DNA of 64,000 nt from DATCLS01 sp035296625 (GCA_035296625.1 DATHAO010000069.1:1-64000), one strand, 5' to 3'; positions 41,511 through 50,192 are shown, numbered from the stretch's first letter. Numbers and translations are program-made. The notes: generated by a model from the sequence alone, not told the origin.

Positions 41511-42368
41511 CTAGGGCTTCGTGTAGTCGTAGAAGCCCTGGCCCGACTTGCGACCCAGATGGCCGGCGGCCACGAGGCGGCGCAGGTGCGGCACGGCCGC
41601 GTAGTTGGGGTCGCGGAACTCGGCGTAGAGGGCATCGAGGATGGCGAGCGACGTGTCGAGCCCGACGAGGTCGAGCAGCGCGAGCGGGCCCATAGGGAAG
41701 TTGCACCCGCCCTTCATGGCGGTGTCGATGTCGTCGCGGCTGGCGGTGCCGTTCTCGAGCAGGCGCACGGCATTGTTGAGGTACGGGAACAGCAGGGCGT
41801 TCACGATGAAGCCGGCCCGGTCGGCCACCTCGACGGCGTCCTTGCCGCACGCCTCGACGAACGCCCGCACCTCGGCGACGGTCTCGTCGCTCGTGACCAG
41901 CGTGCGGATGATCTCGACCAGGCTCATGGCCGGCGCCGGGTTGAAGAAGTGCACGCCGACGACCTTGTCGGGCCGGTCGGTCTCGGCGCCGATCTCGATG
42001 ACCGGCAGCGTCGAGGTGTTCGTGGCGAGGATCGCCCCCTCCTCGACGATGCGGTCGAGCTCGGCGAAGAGCTGCTTCTTGACGGCGAGATCCTCGATGA
42101 CCGACTCGATGACCAGGTCGGCGTCGGCCAACGCGTCGAGGTCGCTCGTAGCGGTGACCCGCCCCTCGACCTGCTCGGCGGCGTCGCCCTCGAGCTTGCC
42201 CCGGTCGACCTGCTTGGCCAGCGACGCCGCCAGCCCGGCCAGCATGCTGTCGACGGTCTCCTGCTTGCGGGAGCGGAGCACGACCTCGATGCCGGCTTTG
42301 GCTGCCACCTCGGCGATGCCCGATCCCATGATTCCCGAACCGACGATCCCGATGCGCGTGATGGCCAT
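41511..42368 (-). CDS. 3-hydroxybutyryl-CoA dehydrogenase
   Basis: The 285-residue NAD-dependent enzyme has the Rossmann loop IGIVGSGIMGSGIAEVAAKAG at the N-terminus, the conserved ILATNTSTLPVIEI (serine near residue 117), VGVHFFNPAPAMSLVEII with the catalytic histidine near residue 138, and the C-terminal DRAGFIVNALLFPYLNNAVRL, GCNFPMGPLALLDLVGLD and GRKSGQGFYDY. It interconverts (S)-3-hydroxybutyryl-CoA and acetoacetyl-CoA, the step between the thiolase and Ccr of this window. ATG 42368 is seven bases after TAGCCT (42376-42381). Confidence 0.95.
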   Translation of the reverse strand: MAITRIGIVGSGIMGSGIAEVAAKAGIEVVLRSRKQETVDSMLAGLAASLAKQVDRGKLEGDAAEQVEGRVTATSDLDALADADLVIESVIEDLAVKKQLFAELDRIVEEGAILATNTSTLPVIEIGAETDRPDKVVGVHFFNPAPAMSLVEIIRTLVTSDETVAEVRAFVEACGKDAVEVADRAGFIVNALLFPYLNNAVRLLENGTASRDDIDTAMKGGCNFPMGPLALLDLVGLDTSLAILDALYAEFRDPNYAAVPHLRRLVAAGHLGRKSGQGFYDYTKP

Positions 42369-42454
42369 TCCCGGCAGGCTACTGAGCAGTAACTAAGAGG
42401 TCCATTGGACCCGGTGGCGAGCAGGTGTTGCGCGCTTCGTTACCGTCGATGGCC

Positions 42455-43120
42455 ATGAGTGGACTCCTGGCCCTCGTGGGCGGCGCTGAGTGGACCACCG
42501 GCTGCGACTTCGACGCCGGCCTCGTCGAAGCGAGCGGGGCGGACGAGGTCGTGGTGCTGCCGACCGCCGCCGCCTACGAGCACCCCGACCGCGTGGCTGC
42601 CACGGCCGCGTCCTGGTTCGAGGCGCTGGGCGTGAAGACCCGCCCGGTGATGGCCGTCGACCGGCGCGGCGCCCACGACGAGGCCCACGTGGCCACCGTC
42701 CGGGCGGCCCGCTTCGTCTACCTGTCGGGCGGCTCGCCGATGCACCTGCGCTCGGTGCTCGTGCGCAGCCCGCTGTGGGACGCGCTGGTCGACGCCTGGA
42801 ACGGCGGTGCCGTGCTGGCGGGGTCCGGCGAGGGTGCCGGCGTGCTGTGCGACCCGCAGGTCGACACGCGGGGCGGGGCCTTCACGCTCGGCCTCGGGCT
42901 CGTGTCCCCGATGGCCGTCGTTCCCCGGCTCGACACCTGGACCGAGGAGAAGCTGCACCGCACGCTGCAGCTGTCACCGCCCGGCGTGCCGGTCGTCGGG
43001 ATCGAGCAGCGCACGGTCGTGCTGCGCGACCCCGACGGCACCTGGCGCTCGGAGGGCGTGGGGGATGTCACGGTGTGGCTCGACGGCGAGGAGGCGACCC
43101 TTGCCGCCCTGCCGAGCTGA
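42455..43120 (+). CDS. Peptidase S51/cyanophycinase-like protein with altered nucleophile motif
   Basis: The 221-residue protein has a class I glutamine-amidotransferase-like fold: LLALVGGAEWTTGCDFD, EVVVLPTAAAYEHPDR, RFVYLSGGSPMHLRSVL, then VLAGSGEGAGVLCDPQVD and GGAFTLGLGLVSPMAVVPR. In peptidase E and cyanophycinase the elbow reads G-T/S-S-A-G-A with the nucleophilic serine; here it reads G-S-G-E-G-A, so the serine is a glycine. It may be non-hydrolytic, or the neighbouring serine may have taken over. ATG 42455 is eight bases after TACCGT (42441-42446). Divergent from 3-hydroxybutyryl-CoA dehydrogenase. Confidence 0.8.
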   Translation: MSGLLALVGGAEWTTGCDFDAGLVEASGADEVVVLPTAAAYEHPDRVAATAASWFEALGVKTRPVMAVDRRGAHDEAHVATVRAARFVYLSGGSPMHLRSVLVRSPLWDALVDAWNGGAVLAGSGEGAGVLCDPQVDTRGGAFTLGLGLVSPMAVVPRLDTWTEEKLHRTLQLSPPGVPVVGIEQRTVVLRDPDGTWRSEGVGDVTVWLDGEEATLAALPS

Positions 43121-43169
43121 CGACCCGGCCCGCCCGGCCATCCGGCGGCGGCCGACCGGCGGCCGGCGC

Positions 43170-43889
43170 TCAGGGGGCGGGCGCCGTGGTGGCGGTGGCC
43201 GGGTCGTCGGACCCGCCCGACCCGTCGCTCGGAACCGTCCCGCCGGGCTGGATGTCGACGATGTCGACGTCGAAGCTCAGCGGTGCGTCGGCGGGGATCT
43301 CGCCCTGACCCTGGGCCCCGTACGCGTTCTCCGAGCCGATGACGAGGTGGCGGCGCTCGCCGATCTTGGCGCCGATCAGGCCCTCGTCCCAGCCGGGGAT
43401 GACGTTGCCCTGGCCGAGCACGATCGGCCCGATGGGCTCGCCACGCTCCCACGACTGGTCGAACACGGTGCCGTCGGCCAGTTTGCCGATGTAATGGGCG
43501 GTGACCGAGTCGCCGGCGGCGATCCCCTCACCTTCACCGTCGATCAGCGTCTCCGACTCGAGCGCGTCGGCGGGCGTGTCCGCTGGCGGCGGCTCGGGAT
43601 CGGGGGCCTCGCGCCCGAGCACCTCCTCGGCCAGTTCGGGGTTGGCGTAGTCGGGGACAGTCGTCGTGCTCTCGGGCGCCGTCGTGTCGGCCGGGGCGTC
43701 GTCGGTCGCCGTCTCGTCGTCGTCGCCCTGCAGCAGCGACCACCCGAACAGCAGCGCCAGCACGACGACGATCCCCAGTACCAGCCGCAGGGCCGTGCGC
43801 CGGCTGCGCTGCTTGCGTGCCGCGGCCATCTCGGCGGCCGCCCTCTCGTAGCGGCCGGTCTTCTGCCGCTCGCGCTTGTCGGTACCCAC
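43170..43889 (-). CDS. FKBP-type peptidyl-prolyl isomerase, membrane-anchored
   Basis: About 239 residues. An arginine-rich N-terminus leads into one membrane helix (ALRLVLGIVVVLALLFGWSLL, residues 35-55), then a threonine/aspartate/proline-rich linker and an FKBP domain: GDSVTAHYIGKLADGTVFDQSW, GPIVLGQGNVIPGWDEGLIG, AKIGERRHLVIGSENAYG, LSFDVDIVDIQPGG. The domain would speed proline isomerisation in exported proteins. GTG 43889 is nine bases after TACTGT (43899-43904); this start avoids a GC-rich extension to 43958 of unlikely character. Converges with the S51-like gene. Confidence 0.9.
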   Translation of the reverse strand: MGTDKRERQKTGRYERAAAEMAAARKQRSRRTALRLVLGIVVVLALLFGWSLLQGDDDETATDDAPADTTAPESTTTVPDYANPELAEEVLGREAPDPEPPPADTPADALESETLIDGEGEGIAAGDSVTAHYIGKLADGTVFDQSWERGEPIGPIVLGQGNVIPGWDEGLIGAKIGERRHLVIGSENAYGAQGQGEIPADAPLSFDVDIVDIQPGGTVPSDGSGGSDDPATATTAPAP

Positions 43890-44190
43890 GGGGGCGTGAC
43901 AGTAGCGGGCCGGCGCCACCTCCGGCAGGCGTCCCCCGCCGAGTCGGTGCAATGCCACGCGTCGCGTTCCCGCAGCTACGTAGGGCTCCTCATTTGCGGT
44001 GTCGGAAATAACCTGTAAGGGGTCCTAACGAATGGCCGGAAACCGAGATAGCTCTAGATATCTGCCACACAGTGGGGTATACGCCAGGTAAAGCGACCAC
44101 GCTGACGAGTGTCCAATGCACTCCGCGGCGCAAAACGGACGAGAATCGCAACGAGGCGGTTCGCAGTGAGCCCCAGATCACGAGAACCAG
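43890..44190. promoter_or_regulatory. AT-richer regulatory region before the bldD-like gene
   Basis: About 300 bases with no gene and clearly lower GC than elsewhere. At 44065-44075 it carries CCACACAGTGG, an inverted repeat (CCAC/GTGG) that includes ACACAGTG, matching much of the BldD recognition pattern ACnC(A/T)GnG. TATAC at 44079-44083 could be part of a -10. Autoregulation by the BldD-like protein is inferred. Confidence 0.45.
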
Positions 44191-44688
44191 ATGAGCGACA
44201 ACAACGACGACGATGAACTACCCATGAGCGTGACGCTCGAAGTCGGTCGCCGACTGCGAGCACTACGCAAGGCACGCCACCTCTCGCTCGACGACGTCGA
44301 GCGCCACTCCTCCGGCCGCTGGAGCGCATCCGCAGTCGGGGCCTACGAACGCGGTTTCCGTACGTTGAGCCTGCCTCGGCTCCACGAGCTCGCCGGCTTC
44401 TACGACGTCCCGGTCTCCGTGCTGCTCGGTGAGCAGCCGCCCGGCACCGAGGAGCCCCGGAAGCTCGTGCTCGACCTCGAAGCCCTGTCCGGCATCCCCG
44501 AGGCGGCGTCCGTCCAGCGATTCATCCGCTCGATCATCCTCGAGCGTGGCGACTTCAACGGCCGCGTCCTGACCATCCGCCGGGACGACCTACGGGCGAT
44601 CGCCGCTCTGTTGCAATGCGATCCGCCCCGAGCCGTCAGCCGGCTCGACGAGTGGGGAGCGATCGTGGAGAGCCCCACGGCCCTCTGA
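44191..44688 (+). CDS. bldD: BldD-type transcriptional regulator with c-di-GMP-binding motif
   Basis: The 165-residue protein matches BldD over its whole length. Residues 15-78 form the XRE helix-turn-helix (LEVGRRLRALRKARHLSLDDVE, GRWSASAVGAYERGFRTLSL, LHELAGFYDVPVSVLL). Residues 92-160 form the C-terminal domain with KLVLDLEAL and the c-di-GMP signature RGD-x8-RRDD (R119, D121, R130, D133), the same spacing as the RxD-x8-RxxD motif of Streptomyces BldD. It should dimerise on c-di-GMP and repress developmental or stress genes. ATG 44191 was chosen; a second ATG at 44224 is possible. The product is followed by aspartate kinase. Confidence 0.9.
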   Translation: MSDNNDDDELPMSVTLEVGRRLRALRKARHLSLDDVERHSSGRWSASAVGAYERGFRTLSLPRLHELAGFYDVPVSVLLGEQPPGTEEPRKLVLDLEALSGIPEAASVQRFIRSIILERGDFNGRVLTIRRDDLRAIAALLQCDPPRAVSRLDEWGAIVESPTAL

Positions 44689-44791
44689 TCGCCCCGCCAC
44701 CGACGTGGCGTCATCGTCCGCGACGCCGAACCACCGGCCGCCTCGCATCTCGTTCGATCGGGGCCGGGCTGGCCGGTAGCCTTCGCGCTCC

Positions 44792-46051
44792 GTGTCCACG
44801 AGCGATCCCGCAGAGCGCCGACCCCTCATCGTGATGAAGTTCGGCGGCACGTCGGTCGCCGATCCCGAACGCATCCGTGCCGTGGCTGACCACGTCGCCC
44901 GCACGAAGCGCCGCGGCAACGACGTGGTCGTCGTCGTGAGCGCCATGGGGAACGAGACCGACGAACTCATTCGACTCGCCCACGCCGTCTCCGACGTGCG
45001 CCCCGGGCGCGAGATGGACATGCTGATCACGGCCGGCGAGCGCAAGGCCATGGCCCTGCTCTGCATGGCGCTGCACTCCCTCGGCGTGGGCGCCGACAGC
45101 TTCACCGGCAGCCAGGCCGGCTTCATCACCGACACATCGCACAGCAACGCCAAGATCATCGACATGCGCACCGACCGCATCCGGGCCGCCCTCGAGGCCG
45201 ACCGGGTGCCGGTCGTCGGCGGCGCCCAAGGCGTGTCGACCGACAAGAACGTCACGTTCCTCGGCCGCGGCGGTTCCGACACCACGGCCGTCGCCCTGTG
45301 CCACGCCCTCGACGGCGACGTGTGCGAGCTCTACACCGACGTGTCCGGTGTCTACAGCGCCGACCCCCGGCTCGTGCCCACCGCCCGGCGCATGGCCCGC
45401 ATCTCCTTCGACGAGCTGCTCGAGATGACCGCCACCGGGTGCCCGAAGCCCGCCATGCGCTCGGTCGAGTACGCCCGCCGCTGGGGCGTCGAGCTGCACG
45501 TCCGCTCCGCCTTCACCTGGCAGCCCGGCACCTGGGTCATCGAGGAGGACCCCACCATGGAGCACGCCATCGTCTCGGCCGTGACGTCCGACGACAGCGA
45601 GGCCAAGGTCACCGTGTCGGGCGTGCCCGACGAGCCCGGCATCGCCGCCCGGCTGTTCCGGCAGCTGGCGCTGCGCGACATCAACGTCGACATGATCGTG
45701 CAGAACGTGTCGTCCCACGGCGTCACCGACATCTCGTTCACCGTGCCCAAGACCGACGTCGAGGTCGCCACCGAGGTGTGCACCTCGCTCTCCGGCGAGA
45801 TCGGAGCCACGGGGGTGTCCTCGGACCGGGCCGTCGGGCGTGTGTCCCTCGTCGGCGCCGGCATGAAGACGAACCCGGGCGTCGCCGCCACGATGTTCGA
45901 GACGCTGGCCCAGCGGGGGATCAACATCGACATGATCTCGACCTCGGCGATCCGGACGTCCTGCGTCGTGGACGAGTCGCAGATCGAGCTCGCGGTGCAG
46001 GCGTTGCACGCGGCGTTCGAGAAGGACATGCGGGAGGTGGCCGACAGCTGA
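44792..46051 (+). CDS. lysC: Aspartate kinase
   Basis: The 419-residue enzyme makes aspartyl-4-phosphate, the entry to lysine, threonine and methionine synthesis. The kinase signature VMKFGGTSVADPERIRAVA starts at residue 14; VVVVVSAMGNETDELI, ITAGERKAMALLCMAL, FLGRGGSDTTAVALCHALD follow. The C-terminal half has two ACT domains (AKVTVSGVPDEPGIAARLF and VSLVGAGMKTNPGVAATMF, then INIDMISTSAIRTSCVV), the site for lysine/threonine feedback. GTG 44792 stands nine bases after TAGCCT (44777-44782). The gene precedes aspartate-semialdehyde dehydrogenase, the next enzyme. Confidence 0.96.
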   Translation: MSTSDPAERRPLIVMKFGGTSVADPERIRAVADHVARTKRRGNDVVVVVSAMGNETDELIRLAHAVSDVRPGREMDMLITAGERKAMALLCMALHSLGVGADSFTGSQAGFITDTSHSNAKIIDMRTDRIRAALEADRVPVVGGAQGVSTDKNVTFLGRGGSDTTAVALCHALDGDVCELYTDVSGVYSADPRLVPTARRMARISFDELLEMTATGCPKPAMRSVEYARRWGVELHVRSAFTWQPGTWVIEEDPTMEHAIVSAVTSDDSEAKVTVSGVPDEPGIAARLFRQLALRDINVDMIVQNVSSHGVTDISFTVPKTDVEVATEVCTSLSGEIGATGVSSDRAVGRVSLVGAGMKTNPGVAATMFETLAQRGINIDMISTSAIRTSCVVDESQIELAVQALHAAFEKDMREVADS

Positions 46052-46368
46052 GCGCGTGCGACCGCCACATCGTGCCCATCTGGTGACGGCCTACCGCTTC
46101 CCGTGACCGGCCCAGGCGGGTCCTGTCGCCTGCCGTGCCGGCCTACCGCCGCCGCGGAGACCCGCCCCGGCAGCGGCCGGCGTCCTCAGCGCCACCCGCC
46201 CGGGCCTCGCTTCCTGAGCGCACGACGGTTCTCGGAGTCGCGCCCGGTCCACTTGGCTGCGCACACGTTGTTTGTCGGCGGCACCCGTCCGGCCTCGGCC
46301 TGGGGTGCATGTGGGGCCGCTTGGGAACGCGGTTGGGTGGGGGGTGGGTCGGTCCCTAGGGTTCCTCC
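46052..46368. other. Spacer between lysC and asd with the asd promoter
   Basis: Mostly featureless. At its right end TTGGGT (46333-46338), an 18-base spacer and TAGGGT (46357-46362) form a promoter candidate, six bases before the asd ATG. The spacer is unusually rich in GGGTGG runs. So asd is probably transcribed on its own as a leaderless mRNA, besides any read-through from lysC. Confidence 0.6.
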
Positions 46369-47391
46369 ATGCGCGTTGGTGTCGTGGGTGCGACGGGGCA
46401 GGTCGGTGGGGTGATGCGTCGGCTGTTGGCCGAGCGCTCGTTCCCCGCCGAGCAGGTGCGGTTCTTCGCCTCGGCACGGTCGGCCGGGCGCCCGCTGCCG
46501 TGGGGCGACGGCGAGGTCGTCGTCGAGGACGCCGCCACCGCCGACTACGCCGGCCTCGACCTGGCGCTGTTCTCCGCGGGCGCCGCCACGTCCCGCGCCC
46601 TCGCTCCCCGGGTGGCCGCCACAGGCGCCGTCGTGATCGACAACTCCTCGGCCTGGCGGATGGACCCCGACGTGCCCCTCGTCGTGTCCGAGGTCAACCC
46701 CGGCGCCCTCGGCGACCTCCCCAAGGGCATCGTCGCCAACCCGAACTGCACGACGATGGCGGCCATGCCGGTGCTGGCTCCCCTGCACCGCGAGGCTGGG
46801 CTGCGGCGGCTCGTCGTTAGCACGTACCAGGCCGTGTCCGGCGCCGGCGGCGTGGGCGTCGACGAGCTCGCCGGCCAGCTGCGGGCGGCCGGCGACGACG
46901 CGTCCAGGCTCGCCTTCGACGGTACGGCCGTCGCCCTGCCCGAGCCCGAGGCGTTCGCGGCGCCCGTGGCGTTCAACGTGCTGCCGTTCGCCGGTTCGCT
47001 CGTCGACGACGGCAGCGGCGAGACGAACGAGGAGCAGAAGCTCCGCGACGAGAGCCGCAAGATCCTCGGCATCCCCGACCTGCCGGTGTCGGGCACCTGC
47101 GTGCGGGTTCCGGTCTTCACCGGGCACTCGCTGTCGATCAACGCCGAGTTCGCCCGCGAGCTCACCCCCGAGGCCGCGCTCAAGCTGCTCGCTGAGGCCC
47201 CCGGGGTGGCGGTCGTCGACGTGCCGACCCCGCTCGACGCCGCCGGGCGCGACCCGTCCTACGTCGGGCGCGTGCGCCGCGACCCCACCGTGCCCCACGG
47301 CCTGGCCCTGTTCGTCTCTAACGACAACCTGCGCAAGGGCGCCGCCCTCAACGCCGTGCAGATCGCCGAGCTCGTCGCCGACCGCCTCTAG
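46369..47391 (+). CDS. asd: Aspartate-semialdehyde dehydrogenase
   Basis: The 340-residue enzyme reduces aspartyl-phosphate to aspartate semialdehyde with NADPH. It shows the nucleotide loop VGVVGATGQVGGVMRRLL, FFASARSAGRPLPWG, the nucleophilic cysteine in VANPNCTTMAAMPVL near residue 128, VVSTYQAVSGAGGVGVDEL, RVPVFTGHSLSINAEF with catalytic residues, and the C-terminal VRRDPTVPHGLALFVSNDNLRKGAALNAVQIAE. ATG 46369 gives the conserved N-terminus and sits six bases after the -10. It follows lysC, the usual pairing. Confidence 0.96.
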   Translation: MRVGVVGATGQVGGVMRRLLAERSFPAEQVRFFASARSAGRPLPWGDGEVVVEDAATADYAGLDLALFSAGAATSRALAPRVAATGAVVIDNSSAWRMDPDVPLVVSEVNPGALGDLPKGIVANPNCTTMAAMPVLAPLHREAGLRRLVVSTYQAVSGAGGVGVDELAGQLRAAGDDASRLAFDGTAVALPEPEAFAAPVAFNVLPFAGSLVDDGSGETNEEQKLRDESRKILGIPDLPVSGTCVRVPVFTGHSLSINAEFARELTPEAALKLLAEAPGVAVVDVPTPLDAAGRDPSYVGRVRRDPTVPHGLALFVSNDNLRKGAALNAVQIAELVADRL

Positions 47392-47628
47392 CAGGCCCGG
47401 CCTGGCCGCTGGACCGGGCCCGACCGCAAGACCGGCCTGGCGCAGCGCCGCCGGCCGCAGGAGCGGGCCTCGCCGTGGAGGCCGTCGGGCCGCCGGACCC
47501 AAGATCGGCCCCGCCACCACCGCCGCCATCTACATCGCCCAGACCGCGATCATGATCGCCCGCTGGGTGTTCCTGGGCCTCGCCGCAGAAGCGGGCTGGC
47601 CGCGGGGCCGGGCCCGTAGCCTGGCCCG

Positions 47629-47910
47629 ATGGACCTGGCGGCGTTCCAGCGGGTGATCGACGAGACCTACGGCGAGCGCGACCGGGCTCGGGGCATCCCC
47701 GCAACGGTGGCGTGGCTCGCCGAGGAGCTCGGCGAGCTCGCCCAGGCGACCCGCAAGCACGGCCCGGCCGAGCAGCTCCACGAGCTGAGCGACGTGCTGG
47801 CGTGGCTCGCCACGCTCGCGAACCAGCTGGACATCAGCCTCGAGGACGCCGCCGCCCGCTACGCCACCGGCTGCCCCCGGTGCGGCGCCCTGCCCTGCAC
47901 CTGCCCGTAG
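47629..47910 (+). CDS. MazG-like nucleotide pyrophosphohydrolase domain protein
   Basis: The 93-residue protein matches the MazG/NTP-PPase helical fold: MDLAAFQRVIDETYGERD, then TVAWLAEELGELAQATRKH with the metal-binding E-x2-E-x2 pattern, and EQLHELSDVLAWLATLANQLD with the second acidic helix (E-x2-D). It may hydrolyse non-canonical nucleotides. The C-terminus carries a cysteine cluster, CPRCGALPCTCP, probably a metal site. ATG 47629 lies six bases after TAGCCT (47617-47622). It converges on pcm. Confidence 0.88.
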   Translation: MDLAAFQRVIDETYGERDRARGIPATVAWLAEELGELAQATRKHGPAEQLHELSDVLAWLATLANQLDISLEDAAARYATGCPRCGALPCTCP

Positions 47911-48071
47911 GGTCCGCCTCCGGAGCACGGGACCCGGCGCCAGACCGCCGCCGGAGCAGCGACGCCGCCCGAGCAGCGGCGGCCGCGGGAGGAGGCACGG
48001 CGGCCCCGGGGCAGCGGCGCCCCTCCGGCGGGCGACGCCGGGCCGGGCGACGCCGGCACTGGACCGGCGCC

Positions 48072-49298
48072 TCAGGACGGGGGGCGCCAGTCGAGGGCGA
48101 TCCACTGGTCGTCACGGCGCAGCGTCCGCCAGGCGTGGGGACGCTCGGATCCGTAGCGGACCCGCAGGGCGAGGCGGTCCACACCCGGACGGTCGGCGGT
48201 GACCCAGCGGTCGTGCACGCCGCGCAGCGTCCGCTCCGCCCCCCGCCCGCCGTAGGCCTCGACGCGGGCCGCCGTGCCAGTGCCCACCAGCACCGCCAGG
48301 CTGCCGTCGACGGCGTCGAGCACGCCGAGCGTGTGTTCGTGCGCCTCCACCCAACGGCGGCCAAGGCACTCGACCAGGCGCTCCTCGGGCAGGGCCAGGG
48401 CGGCGTAGGCCGCAAGCGACCAGCTGCCCGCGCCGCCGAGGTCGAGCGGGCGCCGGCGGCCGAACCCGAGCGCCGCCACGGCGAGGCGCTGACGGGCCGT
48501 GCTGTCGAGGGCGGCCACGGCCGAGCCGGACAGCTGCACGAGCGGCATGCCCCCATCGTCGACCGCCGCGGTCGCCTCGGTGACCGCCACGGCCGCCGGG
48601 TGGACCGCCGCTGCCCCGGGATCGCGTAGCGCCATGAACCCGCCGGGCGTGATGCCCACGTTGTCGAACCCGCTCGCCACCTTCCGGAACGCGACGACGG
48701 CCTGCACCGCGAACAGCTCGGCGCTCAGCCTCAGCGGCACGACCAGGAGCCCCCCGGGCACGAGCTGGTCGAACCACGCCCGGTGCAGGCGGTCGCTGCT
48801 GGCCGTCACGACGATGCGGTCCACCTGCGGCCCGTCGGGGGCGCCGCGGCGCCCGTCGCCCAGCACCACGGCAGCGTCCGCCCGGCTGGCCAGCAGCGCC
48901 TCGCGGGCCGCGGCGGCGAGGTCGCGGTCGAGCTCGACCGAGGTGACCGAGCCCGACCGGCCGACGAGGCGCGCGAGCAGCGCGGCGTTGTAGCCCGTGC
49001 CGGCCCCGATCTCGAGCACCCTGTGCCCCTCGGCGACCGCGAGCATCTCGAGCATCCGCGCCATGATCGCCGGCTGCGACGACGACGACGTGGGCATGCG
49101 GGTGGCCGGGTCGCGCCGGATCACGATCGCCTCGTCGCGGTAGACCCCGTCCAGGCCCCGGCGGGCGGCGTGGTCGGCCAGGAACGTCTCGCGCGGCACG
49201 GCGCTGAACGCTTCGGCGACGCGCTCGTCGGTCACGTGCCCCGCCTCCCGGAGGCGATCGACCAGCTCGCGGCGCAGGTCGGTGCTCTCGTCCCCCAC
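48072..49298 (-). CDS. pcm: Protein-L-isoaspartate O-methyltransferase
   Basis: The 408-residue protein is longer than the usual 210-residue Pcm. The N-terminal 200 residues are the methyltransferase: DERVAEAFSAVPRETFLAD, the isoaspartate signature RRDPATRMPTSSSSQPAIMARML, SAM motif I VLEIGAGTGYNAALLARLVG near residue 92, and FDQLVPGGLLVVPLR. The C-terminal 200 residues (VAVTEATAAVDDGGMPLVQL, WSLAAYAALALPEERLVE) are an actinobacterial extension of unknown role. It repairs isoaspartyl damage in aged proteins. GTG 49298 is seven bases after TACGAT (49306-49311), and it is divergent from the endonuclease gene with 93 bases between. Confidence 0.9.
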   Translation of the reverse strand: MGDESTDLRRELVDRLREAGHVTDERVAEAFSAVPRETFLADHAARRGLDGVYRDEAIVIRRDPATRMPTSSSSQPAIMARMLEMLAVAEGHRVLEIGAGTGYNAALLARLVGRSGSVTSVELDRDLAAAAREALLASRADAAVVLGDGRRGAPDGPQVDRIVVTASSDRLHRAWFDQLVPGGLLVVPLRLSAELFAVQAVVAFRKVASGFDNVGITPGGFMALRDPGAAAVHPAAVAVTEATAAVDDGGMPLVQLSGSAVAALDSTARQRLAVAALGFGRRRPLDLGGAGSWSLAAYAALALPEERLVECLGRRWVEAHEHTLGVLDAVDGSLAVLVGTGTAARVEAYGGRGAERTLRGVHDRWVTADRPGVDRLALRVRYGSERPHAWRTLRRDDQWIALDWRPPS

Positions 49299-49391
49299 GC
49301 CGCCGATCGTAGGCAGGGCCGGGCGGCCGGCGGGGGCGGCCCTGACCCGGTCCGCCGGGGCGCCGGTGGGCGCCCGCTACGGTCGGCAGCC

Positions 49392-50192
49392 GTGCCGCTG
49401 ACGATCGCCACGTGGAACCTGAAGGGCAGCAAGGGTCTCGACGTGACGGCGGTCGCCGCCCACCTCCGCGCCGTCGGGGCCGACATCGTCGCCCTCCAGG
49501 AGGTCCAGCGTCACCAGGCACGGGCGCTCGGCTTGGCTCTCGACGCGCGCTCGGTGCGCTGGGGGTTCAAGCACTGGCCCGTCCGCACCTGGCCGGAGGG
49601 CATGGCCGTGATCGGCGTGTCCTTCGCCGCCCGGGTGCGGACACGCGCCCTGTCCGCCCGCTGGCGCCCGTGGAGCTCGCGCCGCCGCGTCTTCCAGCTC
49701 GCGACGTTCGCCCCTGACGTGTCCGGTGAGGGCGCCACACCGCTCGTGCTGGCCAACGTGCATCTCAGCACCAGGCGCAACGAGCAGCGCCGGGCGGGGG
49801 AGGTGACCGCCGTGCTCGCCGCCGTCCGGTCCGGTCCAGGCCTGCCCGTCGTGATCGGCGACTTCAACGAGCGGCCGGGCGGGGCCATCTTCGAGGGCTT
49901 CGCTGCCGCGGGGTTGCGCGACGCCTGGGACGACGTCCGGCCCGGCGTCCCCGAGGCGGAGAAGACCACGTACTGGCCCCGCTGGAAGGCCGGCACCAGC
50001 GCCGCACCCTCCCAGCGGCTGGACTACCTCATGATCCCGGCTGCCGTGACGGTGGCCGGCGTCGTGGTCCCCCGCCCGGGCGACGAAGGATTCGCGCGCT
50101 TCGCCACCCTGTCGGACCACCTGCCCCTCGCCGCCACCCTCGACGTGGCGACCGGCGCACCCGAAGCGCCCGGGGCGCCCGGCCCGGCGTGA
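49392..50192 (+). CDS. Endonuclease/exonuclease/phosphatase family protein
   Basis: The 266-residue protein has the EEP fold: TIATWNLKGSKGLDVTAVAA at the start, IVALQEVQRHQARALG with the metal-binding glutamate near residue 38, LVLANVHLSTRRNEQRRAGE near residue 123, VVIGDFNERPGG (catalytic Asp-Asn near residue 155), QRLDYLMIP and TLSDHLPLAA (terminal Asp-His). It cuts phosphodiesters in nucleic acid or lipid head groups; no signal peptide is seen. GTG 49392 is eight bases after TACGGT (49378-49383). Its stop overlaps the next gene, so it heads a three-gene operon with a membrane protein and an HTTM protein. Confidence 0.88.
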   Translation: MPLTIATWNLKGSKGLDVTAVAAHLRAVGADIVALQEVQRHQARALGLALDARSVRWGFKHWPVRTWPEGMAVIGVSFAARVRTRALSARWRPWSSRRRVFQLATFAPDVSGEGATPLVLANVHLSTRRNEQRRAGEVTAVLAAVRSGPGLPVVIGDFNERPGGAIFEGFAAAGLRDAWDDVRPGVPEAEKTTYWPRWKAGTSAAPSQRLDYLMIPAAVTVAGVVVPRPGDEGFARFATLSDHLPLAATLDVATGAPEAPGAPGPA

